Source: CAVYUC01 sp963816685 (GTDB lineage: Bacteria; Bacteroidota; Bacteroidia; Bacteroidales; Prolixibacteraceae). Taken from it: 64,000 nt of DNA. Made by a program: the position numbers and the translations under genes. Positions 1 through 7,748 of the stretch are shown here, one piece after another. The DNA is taken from positions 19,021 through 83,020 of the forward strand of contig CAWFMB010000006.1 in NCBI GenBank assembly GCA_963816685.1, written 5' to 3'. Numbering within the stretch: the first letter of the stretch is position 1; each line of letters starts with the position of its first letter. The notes under the pieces were generated by a model. That model did no database searches, was not told the DNA's origin, and saw only the letters and a list, made by a program, of their open reading frames with translations.

Positions 1-577
1 TCTCATCAACATGAGCCAGGACATTTACATTTGGCCGCGGGTTCTTTTTAAAGGTGTACCATTCATCGAAGGTGGTGTACGATTTCATTCCTTCAAATGG
101 TTTCATTGCAGGATGATCGAATTTTTCAAAAACAACAGTTGCTTCCTGTGCCGGCGGATGTATTTTAAAATAACCGCCAACCAGGTTACCGTAAAATGGC
201 CATTCGTATTCAAAATCGGCTGCAGCATGAATTCCTACAAACCCTTTTCCCATTTTAATAAAGTTTTCGAAAGCCTTCTGACCCTGTTCCTCAATAGCAT
301 CACCCGTTGGATTTAAAAATACAACAACATCAAAATCCGATAAAAAATCATTTGTAAATAATGAGGCATCTTCGGTAGCTGTAATTATCCAATTTTGCTT
401 GGGACTTTGGTCGTACAACATTTTCAGGCCCTGCGAAATTGATGCATGGCGGTAACCATTTGTTTTTGTAAATACGAGTACTTTTAATTGTTCATCAAAT
501 TCCGGTTTATTATTTTGTGCATCGATTGAGCAACCAAAAAGCAGCAACACCAGTAACAAGACTAAATTAGTTTTCAT
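1..577 (-). CDS. ThuA-like domain lipoprotein (3' end cut by window)
   Basis: I translated this from the complement; it is open from the ATG at 577 to the window edge, so the C-terminus is missing. The N-terminus is a lipoprotein signal (MKTNLVLLLVLLLFGCS). It is followed by a ThuA-type segment (KVLVFTKTNGYRHASI), then DVVVFLNPTGD and GFVGIHAAADFEYEW, which are typical of the trehalose-utilisation/glutamine-amidotransferase-like fold. Family members in Bacteroidota are exported and linked to sugar metabolism, but their reaction is mostly unproven. It is divergent from the Ste24 gene. The family call is firm; substrate and role are not known. Confidence 0.75.
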   Translation of the reverse strand, partial: MKTNLVLLLVLLLFGCSIDAQNNKPEFDEQLKVLVFTKTNGYRHASISQGLKMLYDQSPKQNWIITATEDASLFTNDFLSDFDVVVFLNPTGDAIEEQGQKAFENFIKMGKGFVGIHAAADFEYEWPFYGNLVGGYFKIHPPAQEATVVFEKFDHPAMKPFEGMKSYTTFDEWYTFKKNPRPNVNVLAHVDE

Positions 578-721
578 TCGTTTGTATTTTTATTGATTTA
601 GATATAATGAATATTACACAATTTTACAAAAAAGAATATAAGCAGCGAAATGAATTATTGAAAAAGCTTATAAAACAGCTAAACATGCGGTTGTTATTTT
701 TATTCGGTAAACAATGTTGAT

Positions 722-729
722 TATATTTG
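722..729 (+). promoter_or_regulatory. -7 box (TATATTTG) of ste24 gene
   Basis: TATATTTG fits the Bacteroidota -7 consensus TAnnTTTG. No clear -33 TTTG sits at the expected distance. The TTG that would start the longer reading frame lies inside this box, which argues for the ATG at 751. Confidence 0.45.
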
Positions 730-750
730 TTGTTTAACAGCAGTTATTTT

Positions 751-1986
751 ATGCATGAAATTATTTTTTGGGTCATTATTGGCATAGTTATTCTTGATTT
801 TGTTTTTGAAAGCTTTTTGGATTATTTGAACACCAGGCAGATGAAAGACAAGCTGCCGAAAGAGGTTCGGGGAATTTATGATCAGCAAAGATATAAAGAA
901 CAGCAGGCTTATCAACGCGAAAATCACAGGTTTGGTTTAATCTCAGGAGGTTTTAGCTTTCTCCTGGTTCTTTTTATGATTCTGTTTTACGGATTTGCTT
1001 TTGTAAATAAACTTGCATGGAATTTAACTTCAAGTCCAATTTTTGCAGCTTTGATTTTTTTCGGAATTATTCTACTTGCTTCTGATATTTTAACACTTCC
1101 TTTATCGGTTTACCACACTTTTGTAATCGAAGAAAAGTATGGTTTTAACAAAACCAAACCCAGAACATTTGTGCTGGATAAAATTAAAGGATGGTTGCTA
1201 AGTGCAATAATTGGAGGTGGTTTGCTGGCACTGATTATTTTTATTTATCAGAAAACGCAGGGAATGTTTTGGATTTACGCATGGATAGTAATTGCAATTT
1301 TCAGTATTTTTATATCACTTTTTTATTCCAATATAATTGTTCCGCTTTTCAATAAACAAACAAGACTTGAAGAAGGCGAATTGCGGACGGCCATTAAAAA
1401 GTTTGCAGAAAAAGTTGGATTTAAAATCGATAATATTTACGTGATTAATGGTTCAAAACGTTCGACAAAAGCGAATGCTTATTTTACAGGATTTGGCGCA
1501 AAAAAAAGAATTGTACTTTATGATACTTTAATGAAAGAAATGGAAACTGAAGAAATAGTTTCGGTGCTTGCACATGAAATAGGGCATTATAAAAAGAAGC
1601 ATGTTATTGAGGGGATTTTTCTTTCATTAATTCAATCAGGAATTGTATTGTTTGTTTTCTCCCTGTTTATCGATAATCCGGATCTTAGCAAGGCATTAGG
1701 AGTTGAAGAACCTAATTTTCATATTGGTTTGATTGCTTTTGGAATTTTGTATTCTCCGTTTTCATTTGTTTTGGGAATGTTTTTAAATATGTTGTCGCGC
1801 AAAAATGAATTTCAGGCAGATACTTTTGCAGCTGTTCATCATAATCCAAAGTCACTGGCTTCGGCGTTAAAAAAGCTGTCGGTTAAAAATCTGAGCAATT
1901 TAACTCCTCATCCGGCCTATGTTTTTTTCAACTATTCGCATCCTCCTTTGTTAAAACGATTGGCACATTTAAAGTCATTTGAATAA
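751..1986 (+). CDS. M48 family Ste24-type zinc metalloprotease
   Basis: About 411 residues, an integral membrane protease of the CAAX prenyl protease 1 (Ste24) family. The zinc motif HEIGH lies near residue 275, followed by the distal glutamate motif NEFQAD near residue 355. There are several hydrophobic helices, including the family segments TLPLSVYHTFVIEEKYGFN and SNIIVPLFNK. The N-terminal M48 extension is present, so length is normal. I chose ATG 751 because a TTG at 727 overlaps the -7 box. In bacteria such enzymes are thought to act in membrane protein quality control; there is no prenylated substrate here. cinA follows 2 bp downstream, probably in the same transcript. Confidence 0.88.
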   Translation: MHEIIFWVIIGIVILDFVFESFLDYLNTRQMKDKLPKEVRGIYDQQRYKEQQAYQRENHRFGLISGGFSFLLVLFMILFYGFAFVNKLAWNLTSSPIFAALIFFGIILLASDILTLPLSVYHTFVIEEKYGFNKTKPRTFVLDKIKGWLLSAIIGGGLLALIIFIYQKTQGMFWIYAWIVIAIFSIFISLFYSNIIVPLFNKQTRLEEGELRTAIKKFAEKVGFKIDNIYVINGSKRSTKANAYFTGFGAKKRIVLYDTLMKEMETEEIVSVLAHEIGHYKKKHVIEGIFLSLIQSGIVLFVFSLFIDNPDLSKALGVEEPNFHIGLIAFGILYSPFSFVLGMFLNMLSRKNEFQADTFAAVHHNPKSLASALKKLSVKNLSNLTPHPAYVFFNYSHPPLLKRLAHLKSFE

Positions 1987-1988
1987 AT

Positions 1989-3224
1989 ATGAAGGCTGAA
2001 ATTATCACAATTGGCGATGAAATTCTAATTGGACAAATAGTAGATACAAATTCGGCATGGATTGCTGAACAGTTCAATTTGCACGGAATTGAAATTTACC
2101 AGATAACCTCCGTTCATGATGATGGAGAGCATATTAAAAAAGCAATTGGAAAAGCCGAAGAAGAAGTGGATTTGGTTTTGCTTACAGGTGGATTGGGCCC
2201 AACCAAAGATGATATTACAAAAAAAGTGCTTTGCGAATATTTTGAAACAAAACTTGTATTGCATGAACCTACACTGGAACATATAAAAGAACGATTCATA
2301 AAAAGGAACATTGATTTAAACAAGCTCAACCGCAATCAGGCATTAATTCCGGAAAGCTGCACGGTGTTGCCCAATATGGCAGGAACAGCGCCAGGTTTAT
2401 GGTTCGAAAAAAATGATACAGTTATTGCTGCTTTGCCCGGCGTACCTTTTGAAATGAAATATCTGGTGGAAAGTGAAATTTTGCCACGATTGCAAAAAAA
2501 CGGGAAATCAAAAGCAATATATCATAAAACAGTGCAAACGCAGGGGCTGCCTGAATCGATGCTGGCAGAAAAAATAGAACAGTGGGAAACCGCCCTACCG
2601 GAAAATATCAAACTTGCCTACCTTCCCAATCCAATGTCAGTGCGATTGCGGCTTTCTGCCATGGGAACAGACCTTAATCATCTGAAAATGCAGGTGGATA
2701 AGGAAGTTGAACTATTGAAGGAAATTATTCCGGATAATATTTTTGGGTACAACAATGAAACACTTGCAGAAGTAGTTGGAAGGCTGTTGCAGAAATCAGG
2801 AAAAACACTCGCAGTTGCTGAAAGCTGCACCGGAGGATATATTTCTCATCTAATAACTTCTGTGCCAGGTAGTTCTTCGTACTTTAAGGGTGGGATCACG
2901 GCCTATTCAAATGAAATAAAAAAAAATCTGTTGGATGTAAAGGAGAATTCCCTGATAGAATTTGGTGCAGTCAGCGAAACTGTGGCAAAAGAAATGGCCG
3001 CAGGAATCAGAAAGGCGCTGAATTCAGATTTTGCATTGGCAACAACCGGCATTGCCGGGCCGGATGGTGGAACCTCTGATAAACCTGTTGGAACTGTATG
3101 GATAGCAGTGGCCGGTGTAAACACTTTAATTGCCGAAAAATATGTCTTCGGCGATAACCGTGAAAGAAACATTATCCGTTCTTCACAAACTGCTTTGCAA
3201 ATGTTGCGCCGAATGATAATATAG
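1989..3224 (+). CDS. cinA: CinA family nicotinamide-nucleotide amidohydrolase
   Basis: 411 residues, full length for the two-domain family. The N-terminal molybdopterin-binding-like (COG1058) domain begins MKAEIITIGDEILIGQIVDTN and carries LTGGLGPTKDD. The C-terminal amidase domain carries LAVAESCTGGYISHLIT, whose serine is the catalytic residue in characterised NMN deamidases, and TTGIAGPDGG. The known role is conversion of nicotinamide mononucleotide to nicotinate mononucleotide in pyridine nucleotide salvage, with an additional ADP-ribose pyrophosphatase activity in the N-terminal domain of some members. The start ATG is 2 bp after the Ste24 stop codon. Confidence 0.92.
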   Translation: MKAEIITIGDEILIGQIVDTNSAWIAEQFNLHGIEIYQITSVHDDGEHIKKAIGKAEEEVDLVLLTGGLGPTKDDITKKVLCEYFETKLVLHEPTLEHIKERFIKRNIDLNKLNRNQALIPESCTVLPNMAGTAPGLWFEKNDTVIAALPGVPFEMKYLVESEILPRLQKNGKSKAIYHKTVQTQGLPESMLAEKIEQWETALPENIKLAYLPNPMSVRLRLSAMGTDLNHLKMQVDKEVELLKEIIPDNIFGYNNETLAEVVGRLLQKSGKTLAVAESCTGGYISHLITSVPGSSSYFKGGITAYSNEIKKNLLDVKENSLIEFGAVSETVAKEMAAGIRKALNSDFALATTGIAGPDGGTSDKPVGTVWIAVAGVNTLIAEKYVFGDNRERNIIRSSQTALQMLRRMII

Positions 3225-3411
3225 CTTTTCAAAAGTTGGTTATTCCTGTTCGTGAATATTATTTTTAACAATAATTAAATTTATATGCTACTGGTTTTCT
3301 CTAACTTGGAAGTTTTTGAAAACTCTTTGTTGCCGGAATGGGTTTGTATTGGTAATGGTAGAAATGCTTTGGTACAACAATTGCAAATTATAACAGGAAA
3401 GTAAGTGAATT

Positions 3412-5910
3412 ATGAAAAAGACAATCATTATTATAGGGATTATTTTTGCGATTTTACTGGCAGTACTTTTTTTGGTGCCGGTATTATTTAAAGAAACATT
3501 ACTGGAGAAAACCAAAACCACAATTAATAAAAATATTAATGCACAGGTTGAGTTTGAAGATATAAACCTTTCACTGTTCCGTAATTTTCCGAAAGTTTCA
3601 ATAATAATTACTGATGCAGTAATAACCGGAAAAGGTGAATTCAGTAGTGATACATTATTAAATGCACCATCAGTTAGTTTAAAAATGGGATTATTTTCAC
3701 TGTTTAGCAGCGATAATAAAAGCATTGATGAAATCGAACTTCTTCAACCAAAGTTACACTTAATTGTAAGCAAAAAGGAAAATGCCAACTGGGATATTGT
3801 TGAAGCTCCACAGGAACAAAAAGCAGAAGAAACAGGGTCCTTTGATATGCAGCTCGATAAAATTACCATTAAAAATGCTGTGGTAATTTACGATGACCGA
3901 GATGCGAATATGCTGCTCGGGTTGGATGGAATTAATTTCGATATTGAAGGTGAAATGTATGGAACCTCTGCCAAATTGCAGGCGAACGGAAGCATTAATC
4001 GATTTTCATTGTATTACGACGGCAGTAATTACATTTCAAATGTATCGCTTGAAACCCAAACATTGCTTGATATTAATTACGAATCAATGGACATATCCAT
4101 TCTGGAAAACGAACTGCTGGTAAACAGGCTGCCGATGAATGTTACCGGCTCAATTAAGGCTCCTGGCGATACTATTCTTTTTGATCTTGGAATAAAAACA
4201 AAAGAGTCGGAATTTAAAAACTTTCTTGCATTGGTTCCCCCTGAGTACGATGAATATCTGGAGAAAATGGAAACCGACGGTTCAGCTTCAGTTTCAGGTT
4301 CATTTAAAGGATTTTTTTATGAGGAGTCGTATCCTGTTTTGGACCTTGGAGTAAAAATTTCGGATGCCCGTTTGCATTATGAGGATCTTCCTGAAGAAAT
4401 TAAAAATATCAGGGCTAACGCAACAATTACAAAACCTCAGGGGTCTTGGGATTTAACTGTTGTTAAAATTAATGAGGCACATGCAGAAGTAAGAAATAAT
4501 CCGGTTGATTTGACACTGACTTTGAAAAACCTTATTTCAGATCCATGGTTTGATGGTTCATTTGTGGGGAAAATAAATTTTGAACACCTGAAGGATGCAT
4601 TGCCGCTCGATAGTATAAATATGCAGGGAATTGTTGATGCCAACCTGTTTATAAAAGGCAATTATTCGGCTATTGAAAAAGAAGAGTATGAAAAAATAAG
4701 TGCTGATGGGATAATCATGCTCAACGATTACAGTTTCCAATCACCAAAACTCACTCAGATCATTTATGTTCCGCAGGGGCAAATGAATTTTACTCCCGAA
4801 AGTGTAAATCTAAGTAAATTCAGCATGAAAATAGGGCAGAGTGATTTTAATCTTACAGGAGAAGTTTCTAATTATTTGAATTACTATTTAAAAGATGGTG
4901 AATTGCGTGGTTCGATGCGGTTAAATTCTACACAGGTTAATTTAAATGAATTATTCCGGTTGCAGGTAACGCAGGAAAATTCAGAAAGCACAGGGCAGCA
5001 GCCTCAAAATGCAGCGGCTCCCGCAGATCAGGAACAACTGGCATTCGATATACCTGATAATATAAATTTTACTTTTCGTTCTACAATAAATTCTGCGATA
5101 TTGGACCGGGTTCCTGTCAAAAATATAAATGGTTTGATAACAGCCCAAAATGGAAAACTGGTGCTGAATAACTTAAATATGCATCTGCTTGATGGTCAAC
5201 TTAATCTTTCAGGATCTTATCAAAATACAGAACAAAATCAACCACTCTTTGATTTCGGGTTGGATATAACCGATTTTGATATTCCGCAAATGGCCAAAAC
5301 CATTACCGGAATACAAAAAACCATTCCTGTGATAAAAGACAGTAAGGGCCGTTTAAGTTCAAACATGAATATAAAAGGGCAGTTTGATGAAATGTTGAAA
5401 CTTAAAATGCCTACGGTTGACGGCTCCGGTGTGCTGATGACAAAGAACCTGCAAATAGTTAATTCACCGGTTCTTGCACAGATAAGCGGCTTACTGAACC
5501 AGGAGAAACTGAGAAATGTGACAGTTGATGATTTTAAAGCTAATTTCACCATTGATAATGGAAACCTGCTGTTAAAACCCTTTACAACAAAGGTTGCCGG
5601 CCAGCAAACAACTGTTTCAGGGAGCCTGAATACTCAAAATTTGTTGGATATGCGTCTCGATTTTCAGGTGCAGCGTGATGCTTTTGGAAAAGACATTCAA
5701 AATATTCTGAGTGTTCTGCCGGGCCAGGAGAATATACAGGTTATTCCTGCAGCTGTGGCAATTAAAGGGCCAGTGAATGAACCTAACGTGAATGTTGATT
5801 TATCGGAAGCACGTAAGAAAATAACCAACGAAGTAAAAAAATCTACAAAGGAAGATCTGCAAAAAACCTTAGATAAAGTAGGCGAGGGGTTGAAAAAGAT
5901 ATTCAAATAA
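3412..5910 (+). CDS. AsmA family protein
   Basis: 832 residues. One N-terminal membrane helix (IIIIGIIFAILLAVLFLVPVLF) is followed by a long, repetitive beta-rich periplasmic region. It begins LLEKTKTTINKNINAQVEFEDINLSLFRNFPKVSI, a classic AsmA N-terminus, and carries the AsmA_2-like C-terminal segment (MAKTITGIQKTIPVIKDSKGRLSS, then PVLAQISGLLNQEKLRNVTVDDFKANF). AsmA-like proteins are bridge-like proteins implicated in lipid movement between inner and outer membranes; that role is inferred here. A 187-bp gap separates it from cinA. No terminator was seen after the stop. Confidence 0.85.
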   Translation: MKKTIIIIGIIFAILLAVLFLVPVLFKETLLEKTKTTINKNINAQVEFEDINLSLFRNFPKVSIIITDAVITGKGEFSSDTLLNAPSVSLKMGLFSLFSSDNKSIDEIELLQPKLHLIVSKKENANWDIVEAPQEQKAEETGSFDMQLDKITIKNAVVIYDDRDANMLLGLDGINFDIEGEMYGTSAKLQANGSINRFSLYYDGSNYISNVSLETQTLLDINYESMDISILENELLVNRLPMNVTGSIKAPGDTILFDLGIKTKESEFKNFLALVPPEYDEYLEKMETDGSASVSGSFKGFFYEESYPVLDLGVKISDARLHYEDLPEEIKNIRANATITKPQGSWDLTVVKINEAHAEVRNNPVDLTLTLKNLISDPWFDGSFVGKINFEHLKDALPLDSINMQGIVDANLFIKGNYSAIEKEEYEKISADGIIMLNDYSFQSPKLTQIIYVPQGQMNFTPESVNLSKFSMKIGQSDFNLTGEVSNYLNYYLKDGELRGSMRLNSTQVNLNELFRLQVTQENSESTGQQPQNAAAPADQEQLAFDIPDNINFTFRSTINSAILDRVPVKNINGLITAQNGKLVLNNLNMHLLDGQLNLSGSYQNTEQNQPLFDFGLDITDFDIPQMAKTITGIQKTIPVIKDSKGRLSSNMNIKGQFDEMLKLKMPTVDGSGVLMTKNLQIVNSPVLAQISGLLNQEKLRNVTVDDFKANFTIDNGNLLLKPFTTKVAGQQTTVSGSLNTQNLLDMRLDFQVQRDAFGKDIQNILSVLPGQENIQVIPAAVAIKGPVNEPNVNVDLSEARKKITNEVKKSTKEDLQKTLDKVGEGLKKIFK

Positions 5911-6008
5911 TTTTTTGGCAAACTCTGAATTCCTGCACTTTTACTTTTCCCAATCCTTTACCGGATAAAGAAAATTCTTCTTAAAATTGACTTTATCATT
6001 TCATTTAT

Positions 6009-6024
6009 AACTAAACATTTAGTT
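6009..6024 (+). promoter_or_regulatory. Putative BlaI operator, site 1
   Basis: AACTAAACATTTAGTT, a dyad with arms AACTAA and TTAGTT separated by four bases. The same AACTAA-N4-TTAGTT pattern occurs twice more at 6071-6106 and nearly so at 7298-7313. It lies about 60 bp upstream of the promoter-proximal pair. Assignment to the BlaI encoded at 7362 is inference from position and dyad symmetry. Confidence 0.45.
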
Positions 6025-6070
6025 TTCTAATTATCACTATAATAGATAGATGTATTTTATTTTTTAAATT

Positions 6071-6106
6071 AACTAAGAATTTAGTTTGAAAACTAAATTC
6101 TTAGTT
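6071..6106 (+). promoter_or_regulatory. Putative BlaI operators 2 and 3 (perfect 17-bp inverted repeat)
   Basis: Arms 6071-6087 and 6090-6106 are exact reverse complements with a 2-bp spacer. Each arm is itself a small dyad: AACTAAGAATTTAGTT and AACTAAATTCTTAGTT, both AACTAA-N4-TTAGTT. The structure overlaps the -33 element and ends just before the -7 box of the tonB promoter, an ideal repressor site. BlaI/MecI repressors bind dyads as dimers, which fits. Confidence 0.6.
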
Positions 6107-6115
6107 TTATATTTG
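6085..6115 (+). promoter_or_regulatory. Promoter of the tonB-blaI-blaR locus
   Basis: -33 TTTG at 6085-6088, a 19-bp spacer, and -7 TATATTTG at 6108-6115: an exact match to the Bacteroidota housekeeping promoter. The -33 element lies inside the inverted repeat at 6071-6106. Confidence 0.7.
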
Positions 6116-6147
6116 TTGTAGTACTTAAAAAACTAAAAAATAGAAAA

Positions 6148-6834
6148 ATGGAACTGAAAAAAACATTGAGGGCCAATCTTGAAAACAAAAAAGATATATT
6201 TTTTTTAGTTGGGTTGGTTGTTGCTCTTGGAGCAATATTGGTTGCTTTTGAATGGAATACGATGCCAAAAGAGACAGAATCACTTGGTATTCTTAAATCT
6301 GCTGATGTAGAAGATGTTTTTATTCCAATTGTAAGAGAACCGAAAGTTGAACCGCCACCTCCGCCACCTCCGCCAAAAGTAATTGAAGTATTAAATATTG
6401 TTACCAATGATGTTGTTATTGACGAAGAAATCCGTATCGATGATTCCGGAGCGGATGAAACAACATTAATTGATGTGAACCCGGTTTTTAAACCTGATGA
6501 AGAAGAGGATCTTCCGCAAGAAATATTTTACATCGTTGAAGAACCGGCTGAATTTCCAGGTGGGGAAGAGGCATTATTCAGATACATAAGTAATTCAGTA
6601 AATTATCCGGTAATTGCACAGGAAAATGGAATTCAGGGAAAAGTGTTTGTGAAGTTTGTAGTGGATGAACAGGGTGTGGTCAGCAATGCCGAAATTCTGC
6701 GAGGTGTTGATGTTTCGCTTGATAAAGAGGCTTTGCGCGTAATTAATAGTTTGCCAAATTTTAAACCGGGAAAACAACGTGGACGTCCGGTAAAAGTTTA
6801 TTTCAATGCAGTAATCAAATTTAAATTGCAGTAA
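6148..6834 (+). CDS. tonB: Energy transducer TonB (inner-membrane anchored)
   Basis: 228 residues: short cytoplasmic N-terminus, one membrane helix (FFLVGLVVALGAILVAF, about residues 18-36), a proline-rich linker (EPPPPPPPP near residue 70) and a C-terminal TonB_C domain (about 135-228) with EFPGGEEALFRYI, GKVFVKFVVDEQG and LDKEALRVINSLPNFKPGKQRG. This is the complete TonB plan; it should pass proton-motive force from an ExbB/ExbD pair, not seen in this window, to outer-membrane receptors. It is first of five co-oriented genes and lies behind the putative BlaI operators. Confidence 0.88.
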   Translation: MELKKTLRANLENKKDIFFLVGLVVALGAILVAFEWNTMPKETESLGILKSADVEDVFIPIVREPKVEPPPPPPPPKVIEVLNIVTNDVVIDEEIRIDDSGADETTLIDVNPVFKPDEEEDLPQEIFYIVEEPAEFPGGEEALFRYISNSVNYPVIAQENGIQGKVFVKFVVDEQGVVSNAEILRGVDVSLDKEALRVINSLPNFKPGKQRGRPVKVYFNAVIKFKLQ

Positions 6835-6870
6835 TAACAAATGTGGATTAAAAATCAAAAAGCTATTAAA

Positions 6871-7278
6871 ATGAAAAGTTTACTAATAGTTTTATTTATT
6901 TCAGTAATTGTTTACTCGATTCAGGCTAATGGACAGGATAATACTGAAGGTGATCAGGTATTTTTTGTTGTGGAAGATATGCCGGAATTTCCCGGTGGTG
7001 ATGATGCTTTGAAAAAGTATATTGCTGAACATGTTAAATATCCGGAAGAAGCTAAAAAGAACGGAATAACGGGAAAAGTATATGTTTCATTTACTGTTTC
7101 AAAAGAAGGAAAAGTAATTGATTCGGAAATAGCAAGAGGAGCTAGCCCCGCACTTGACAAGGAAGCTTTGCGGGTAATAAATGATTTGCCTGTCTGGAAA
7201 CCGGGAAAACAAAAAGGAAAGGTGGTCAATGTAAGATATACAGTACCAATAAATTTTGCTTTGGAAGATGATAAATAA
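6871..7278 (+). CDS. Periplasmic TonB C-terminal domain protein
   Basis: About 135 residues: a signal peptide (MKSLLIVLFISVIVYSIQANGQ) followed almost directly by a TonB_C domain (EFPGGDDALKKYI ... LDKEALRVINDLPVWKPGKQKG). There is no proline linker or stable membrane anchor, so it is a free periplasmic TonB_C domain, not an energy transducer. I preferred ATG 6871 over 6841 because it places the signal peptide at the N-terminus. The domain is closely similar to those of the genes on either side (6148 and 7741). Function unknown; a substrate-binding or partner-decoy role with the BlaR1-like sensor is speculation. Confidence 0.8.
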   Translation: MKSLLIVLFISVIVYSIQANGQDNTEGDQVFFVVEDMPEFPGGDDALKKYIAEHVKYPEEAKKNGITGKVYVSFTVSKEGKVIDSEIARGASPALDKEALRVINDLPVWKPGKQKGKVVNVRYTVPINFALEDDK

Positions 7279-7291
7279 CCTAAAGAAGTAG

Positions 7292-7323
7292 TTGTAAAAC
7301 TAATACCTTAGGTATGATCTTTG
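7292..7323 (+). promoter_or_regulatory. Promoter of blaI
   Basis: TTG at 7292-7294, a 21-bp spacer, and GATCTTTG at 7316-7323 (one mismatch to TAnnTTTG). The spacer holds the dyad at 7298-7313, so blaI probably has its own repressible promoter. Confidence 0.45.
7298..7313 (+). promoter_or_regulatory. Putative BlaI operator, site 4 (autoregulatory)
   Basis: AACTAATACCTTAGGT matches AACTAA-N4-TTAGTT with one mismatch in the right arm. A partly overlapping dyad ATACCTTAGGTAT runs 7303-7315. It lies between the -33 and -7 elements directly upstream of blaI, as expected for autorepression. Confidence 0.5.
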
Positions 7324-7361
7324 TAGATACATAAATGTTCAATAATTTCAAAAACTATAAA

Positions 7362-7748
7362 ATGAAGGAATTAACAAAAGCAGAAGAGCAAGTGATGCAG
7401 CTTCTCTGGCAACAGGAAAAGGCGTTTGTAAAAGATTTAATTGAAGAAATGCCGAATCCTAAACCCGCTTATAATACTATTTCTACAATCATTCGCATTT
7501 TAGAGAAAAAAGGATTTGTTGGTCATAATGCCTATGGAAAAACTCATGAATACTTTCCGTTAATTTCGAGGAAAGAGTACACTAAAAAGTTCATGAAGAA
7601 CTTTATGCGCAATTATTTCAGCGGATCATTCCAGGAAATGGTTTCCTTTTTTGCAAAAGAAGATAATATGAGCCTGGCTGATTTGGACGAAATGATTGAG
7701 GATGTAAAACGCGATTTGGAAAACGAAAAACCGGAAGAAAATGAATAG
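7362..7748 (+). CDS. blaI: BlaI/MecI/CopY family transcriptional repressor
   Basis: 128 residues from ATG 7362 (MKELTKAEEQVMQLLWQQ), which matches the family N-terminus; an ATG 27 bp upstream is in frame but less likely. The winged helix occupies about residues 5-70 (PKPAYNTISTIIRILEKKGFV, then YFPLISRKEYTK), and the acidic helical C-terminus is the dimerisation domain cut by the sensor protease in known systems. The stop overlaps the blaR1 start by 8 bp (ATGAATAG), so the two are translationally coupled. Likely targets are the dyads at 6009-6106 and 7298-7313. A beta-lactamase gene is not nearby. Confidence 0.9.
   Translation: MKELTKAEEQVMQLLWQQEKAFVKDLIEEMPNPKPAYNTISTIIRILEKKGFVGHNAYGKTHEYFPLISRKEYTKKFMKNFMRNYFSGSFQEMVSFFAKEDNMSLADLDEMIEDVKRDLENEKPEENE

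Noticed and set aside
3285..3404. A 39-codon open frame ending 7 bp before the AsmA start
   Set aside because: No signal, motif or family resemblance; no promoter; likely chance in the leader.
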